A program made the translations under genes and the position numbers. 64,000 bases of DNA. Source: Verrucomicrobiaceae bacterium. Its GTDB lineage: Bacteria > Verrucomicrobiota > Verrucomicrobiia > Opitutales > Intestinicryptomonadaceae. Within the stretch, counting starts at the first letter, position 1. Each line of letters opens with the position of its first letter. Shown piece by piece: positions 60,444-64,000 of this stretch. Location of the stretch: positions 62,001 to 126,000 of the forward strand of contig SUVO01000005.1 of assembly GCA_015061955.1 (NCBI GenBank). Reading direction: 5' to 3'. Under the pieces are notes generated by a model. That model was not told the origin of the DNA. It saw nothing but the letters and a program-made list of their open reading frames with translations, and made no database searches.

Positions 60444-62840
60444 TTAACAATGCTTTACACGATCACGTTCTTCGGCTTGTTTTGCAGAATTCCAAGTTTC
60501 TAAACTACCAGTTAAGTAGCCTGTAATTCTGCGTATTCTAGTTATATCTTCGCTACCACAAACTGGGCATGTTGAATATATAACACCTTTGTGTCCACAC
60601 GAACGACATGTATCTACTGGGTGATTTATTGAACCATAGCCAATGTTTGCATCGTTCATAGCTTTTACAATAGTAAAGATACTCTTTACGTTTTTCTTAG
60701 CTTCGCCATCAAGCTCAACGTATGTAATGTGTCCACCCTTTGTTATCGCGTGGAATGGAGCTTCTAAGCGAATTTTTTCCAACGCACTTATTGGACGTTT
60801 TACATCGACATGGAACGAATTTACATAATATTCAAGATCGTTTACTCCGGGGATAACTCCATATTTTTCTCTATCCATTCGGGTAAATCTACCTGCCAAA
60901 CCTTCGGCTGGTGTAGCTAAAACTGCATAGTTTAAGTTGTACTTTTTCTTATACTTTACAACTACTTCGTTTATAACTTCAATAGCCTCAGTAAGAGTCT
61001 GGTACGCTTCTTTGTTATCGGCATGACCTTCGCCATAAATTGCGACCATAGCATTATGTCCACCAATAAAACCTATACCCAATGTACCATGATTTAACAA
61101 ATCACCAACTTGCGAATCTGGTGAAACATCTTTACCACCTTTCCAGATGTTATTACCCATCATAAATGGGAACTGACATGCCAACGCTGTACGCTGATAT
61201 TGGAAACGTTCGTAAAGTTGTTCGGCTATAGATTCCGACATTGTACGAACCGATGTTAAGAAAATATTTTTAGCTTCGTTTTCAATAACATGCTTATCTG
61301 AGCCTGGCCACATTTCTTCGGCTTCACGCTTTGCCTCGATTGCCAAACGTGGCATATTCATTGACGTAAACGACAAATTGCCTCTGCCCCACGATGTAGT
61401 TTCGCCATGTAAATTTTCAAAAACACGTGTTCTACATCCCATTGTAGCAAGCTCGTATTTGAAACGATTTTTATCGTTCTTCTTCCAAAGTGGATTTACG
61501 TTGTAAGGCGTATCCAAGAACAAGAAGTTAGGAAACAACGATGTTGATGTAGTTTTACACGACTTCAACAACAAATCAAAGTTTGGCGCACTGAACTTCA
61601 TCTTACCCGACATTGCTTTATCGAAATCTTTCAAAGCTTTTTGTGCATCAGCTTCAGAATAAGAAACTCCATCTTTTACCTTGAAAATCTGAATTGGGAA
61701 AATTGGCACTTCGCCCTTACCCAAGCCTTCAACAGTGACATCGAGCAACTCGCTGATAACCATTCTACCTTCAGGAGAAGTATCGGTACCATAATTTATC
61801 GAACTAAACACAACTTGATTACCACCACGCGAATGCATTGTGTTTAGATTATGGATAAATCCTTCCATAGCTTGATGCGTTTCTTTGCGAACTTGCTCGC
61901 GTGAATGCGACAACAAATATTCTAAATCGCTATCGGAAATTTTTACCTTCAATTTTTTAGCCAACGCAAGCAAATCGCTCTTTTGCTTTTTCGACATCTC
62001 AATAGATGTTATTTTTTTCTGAGCAAAAGCTTTAAATTGATCAACTTCTTTGCCGTTTTCATCTAAACGACCTGCGAAAATCAAATCTTTAACAACCTGC
62101 TTTTTAAACGACTTCAACACACCTTTCGCCATAAAGTAGTCGAAAGCTGGAATTGATTGACCACCATGTTGTTCGTTTTGGTTTGTTTGGAAAATTATGG
62201 TTGCCAAAGTTGCATAACTTAGAATGGATTGTGGCGTACGTATACTACCATTCTTAGTGTGGAAACCACGTTCAAAAATATCTTCAAGGTCGTATTGCAC
62301 GCAAGTGGTTGTCTTGGTTGGATAATAATCGAGATCATGGATATGAATATCACCATTTCTATGAGCTCTTGCATACTTTATACCAATCAAATATTTGTGA
62401 GCATAATCTTTAGTAATTTCCGACGCAAAAGTCATCATTTGCCCAGCTGGTGTATGCGAACTCATATTAGCATTGCTCAAATTAACATCGTTACGTTCGA
62501 TAGAAACAATACCATCCATAGTGCGTTTCATCGAAGTACGTTTATCACGTTCGGTATTACGCCATTCTCTGTAAATGATATATTTTTTTGCAATATACGG
62601 ATTTGCAAGCATTAACTCGTGCTCGACTATATCTTGAATTTCTTCAACAGTTATGCGATCTTTATCTATCGATTTAACTACTCGACGCACAATCTTATCG
62701 ATTTCCAACGCTTGATTATTTATACCACCTGCGTTGTAAGCTTTTGTTATTGCACGACGAATTTTATCTGAAGTAAAAACTTCTTCGTTACCATCGCGTT
62801 TAATTATTAAAATTGATTTTTTTTCCTGTGTTGAAGACAT
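60444..62840 (-). CDS. nrdD: Anaerobic ribonucleoside-triphosphate reductase (class III)
   Basis: Glycyl-radical enzyme of 798 residues making dNTPs without oxygen. I start at ATG 62838-62840, which has an AAGAGAGAG purine tract about 12 bases upstream; GTG 62879 would add 13 unconserved residues. An ATP-cone lies at about 8-100 (ILIIKRDGNEEVFTSDKIRR). The core has MSSHTPAGQMMTFASE, DLDYYPTKTTTCVQYDLE, and FENLHGETTSWGRGNLSFTS. A Cys4 zinc ribbon (CRSCGHKG, CPVCGSED) precedes the radical glycine G774 in RRITGYLTGSLE. The C-terminal VKHC is as in other NrdD proteins. nrdG follows. Confidence 0.95.
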   Translation of the reverse strand: MSSTQEKKSILIIKRDGNEEVFTSDKIRRAITKAYNAGGINNQALEIDKIVRRVVKSIDKDRITVEEIQDIVEHELMLANPYIAKKYIIYREWRNTERDKRTSMKRTMDGIVSIERNDVNLSNANMSSHTPAGQMMTFASEITKDYAHKYLIGIKYARAHRNGDIHIHDLDYYPTKTTTCVQYDLEDIFERGFHTKNGSIRTPQSILSYATLATIIFQTNQNEQHGGQSIPAFDYFMAKGVLKSFKKQVVKDLIFAGRLDENGKEVDQFKAFAQKKITSIEMSKKQKSDLLALAKKLKVKISDSDLEYLLSHSREQVRKETHQAMEGFIHNLNTMHSRGGNQVVFSSINYGTDTSPEGRMVISELLDVTVEGLGKGEVPIFPIQIFKVKDGVSYSEADAQKALKDFDKAMSGKMKFSAPNFDLLLKSCKTTSTSLFPNFLFLDTPYNVNPLWKKNDKNRFKYELATMGCRTRVFENLHGETTSWGRGNLSFTSMNMPRLAIEAKREAEEMWPGSDKHVIENEAKNIFLTSVRTMSESIAEQLYERFQYQRTALACQFPFMMGNNIWKGGKDVSPDSQVGDLLNHGTLGIGFIGGHNAMVAIYGEGHADNKEAYQTLTEAIEVINEVVVKYKKKYNLNYAVLATPAEGLAGRFTRMDREKYGVIPGVNDLEYYVNSFHVDVKRPISALEKIRLEAPFHAITKGGHITYVELDGEAKKNVKSIFTIVKAMNDANIGYGSINHPVDTCRSCGHKGVIYSTCPVCGSEDITRIRRITGYLTGSLETWNSAKQAEERDRVKHC

Positions 62841-63105
62841 TGCTGTTGCTCTCTCTTTAGTAGGTTTTGGTAGAAACACGCACCACCCGATTATCCATAA
62901 AGCGATATCAGTTAATACATGTTTAATAAAATTCTAAATTGTTGTTATTACTATTTTAAATTGTGAAAGATATAATATATCTCTTACAAATTAGTCTGAC
63001 ATAAGTCTCTAAATCAGAGACAAAATTGTCAAACACTTTCTTGCTAATACCCCTGTATCTTGCCAATTTAAAGCATATAATTTTCATTTTTTAACCAACC
63101 CCCCA

Positions 63106-63136
63106 GAAAATAAGGAACTCGCCGTAGCAAGTCCCG
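63106..63136 (-). terminator. Terminator of the esterase gene
   Basis: On the minus strand GGGACTTGC/GCGAGTTCC forms a 9-bp stem with a TACG tetraloop, followed by TTATTTT, 37-67 bases after the esterase stop. The rest of the 330-base gap to nrdD (62841-63105) is AT-rich, with no gene and only a small AGATATA/TATATCT repeat near 62965-62985 noticed. Confidence 0.75.
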
Positions 63137-63172
63137 TATATTGCTGTTTATAAGATATTAACAAAAGGCTTT

Positions 63173-64000
63173 TTAATTCTTTTTCAATACGTAGTGTTTG
63201 CAATTCTTTGAAAATTCGTTTGCACCACTATGCAATCCATTCTGACCAAAGTCGATAGTTGTCTTGGTTTTAGAATTATTGTACAAAACCATAATACCAG
63301 CAGGTGGACAAACATAATCACCCAACCATGCTGTAATGAATACTGGACATTTCACACGCTTGATTGCAAAAGTAGAATCGAAATAGCGTATTGATGGCGT
63401 CCATTTGGGTCTGAATTCGCATGCCTGACGCGTTGTATTGTTATCACTAGCCCACAAATCGGTCATCCAAGGAACATGTGGTCGGCATAGTGTTATATCT
63501 TTATCGAGATAGCTCAAGAAGATAGAGCGAAATCCTCCCATACTACCACCTCGAACAGCTATATTTTTACCGTCCCATTCTGCAACATTTTTCTTTACCC
63601 ACGAAAGAGTACGATAGTCGCGCAAAACCATAAACTTAAAATAACAATTTTCTGGATTTTCATTTATCTTAGCTGATAAACCAAAACCTTTTAGCTCGCC
63701 TTTTTTGAGATTATCGTAATATGATTTTTCTCGAAGCAATTCATAAGAATGGCGCGATACTAACACACCTATTGCATCATCTACTATGTTAGGAAGTTCG
63801 CGACCAACTCCATAACCATACAAAGCTACATTTATTGGCAACGATTTTTTTCCTGCATTCTTAGGAATAGAAAGCCATGCTTTTGCTGGTTTACCCAAGC
63901 AATCTATTGTAAGTTCGTAAACATTATGTTTTTTCTTTGAAAATTTTTCGTTCTTTTGCATTTTGCAATTTTCTGGAACATTTGCCAAAGCCTTCAACTG
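63173..64000 (-). CDS. Acetyl-xylan-esterase-like hydrolase (AXE1/CE7), N-terminus outside window
   Basis: The frame is open to the window edge, so only the C-terminal 275 residues are visible. It resembles the AXE1/CE7 alpha/beta-hydrolase family: GKPAKAWLSIPKNAG, the nucleophile elbow in AVRGGSMGGFRSIFLSYLD, the acid in LGDYVCPPAGIMVLYN and the histidine in QNGLHSGAN. CE7 enzymes deacetylate xylan fragments. This fits the nearby glucuronate isomerase and DUF4838 genes. A codon TTG at 63997 exists, but the frame continues upstream, so the start cannot be given. Confidence 0.82.
   Translation of the reverse strand, partial: QLKALANVPENCKMQKNEKFSKKKHNVYELTIDCLGKPAKAWLSIPKNAGKKSLPINVALYGYGVGRELPNIVDDAIGVLVSRHSYELLREKSYYDNLKKGELKGFGLSAKINENPENCYFKFMVLRDYRTLSWVKKNVAEWDGKNIAVRGGSMGGFRSIFLSYLDKDITLCRPHVPWMTDLWASDNNTTRQACEFRPKWTPSIRYFDSTFAIKRVKCPVFITAWLGDYVCPPAGIMVLYNNSKTKTTIDFGQNGLHSGANEFSKNCKHYVLKKN

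Overview
The window is AT-rich bacterial chromosome from a Gram-negative anaerobe. It carries an O-antigen/capsule locus, a class III (anaerobic, glycyl-radical) ribonucleotide reductase with its activase, a rubrerythrin, and glycan-degradation genes: two DUF4838 proteins, glucuronate isomerase, a LacI regulator, an acetyl-xylan-esterase-like enzyme and an SGNH esterase. DUF4838 proteins together with an exosortase and AT-rich sequence suggest the Lentisphaerota/Verrucomicrobiota (PVC) lineage, probably host-associated. This is inference; no rRNA is present to settle it.

Layout. 0.3-3.4 kb: a secreted DUF4838 protein and an integral-membrane HExxH peptidase-like protein. 3.4-19.6 kb (minus): a 13-gene surface-polysaccharide operon. 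It holds the complete UDP-L-FucNAc set (fnlA/wbjB, fnlB/wbjC, fnlC/wbjD), a WbuB-like transferase, other glycosyltransferases, a pyruvyl transferase, a phosphoethanolamine-transferase-like enzyme, two Wzy/ligase-like proteins, a flippase and wecB. 19.7-26.0 kb (plus): manC, a DegT aminotransferase, EpsI, exosortase, a PglC/WcaJ-type phosphosugar transferase, an ATP-grasp enzyme and a HAD phosphatase. 26.0-29.0 kb (minus): LicD, a TagD-like cytidylyltransferase, a class V aminotransferase and a GNAT, which look like a pathway for a CDP-activated amino decoration. 29.1-32.8 kb (plus): ugd and a second DUF4838 protein.

32.9-41.3 kb looks like a genomic island. A 5'-truncated ATPase/winged-helix gene marks the left edge. 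A recombinase-like remnant, an integron attC-like site and a tRNA-Leu gene mark the right edge. Between them is a compact, very AT-rich seven-gene operon (40.5 to 34.0 kb) with one good promoter and a perfect palindrome. It encodes a PD-(D/E)XK nuclease-like protein, a QPQF-repeat protein, three membrane/coiled-coil proteins, an exported protein and an ankyrin protein.

41.3-47.5 kb is ordinary chromosome: O-antigen-ligase-like protein, DJ-1, alpha/beta hydrolase, rsmA, mazG, YgjP-like metallopeptidase and SGNH hydrolase. 47.5-48.1 kb is a gene-poor stretch with a small ORF and two tRNA-like elements. 48.1-49.7 kb has a DUF4405 membrane protein and a Sel1 protein. 49.9-55.7 kb (minus) is an operon of a MoxR-type AAA ATPase, a DUF2201/vWA protein and two large QPQF-repeat proteins. 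The remainder holds rubrerythrin, uxaC with a divergent LacI regulator and operator, a DtxR-like regulator with a cysteine-rich insert, nrdG, nrdD, and an esterase running off the end.

The best candidate for an undescribed system is the QPQF-repeat family. It is linked to a MoxR-vWA pair at one locus and to a nuclease-plus-membrane-coiled-coil operon on the nearby island. I know of no named family for this repeat.
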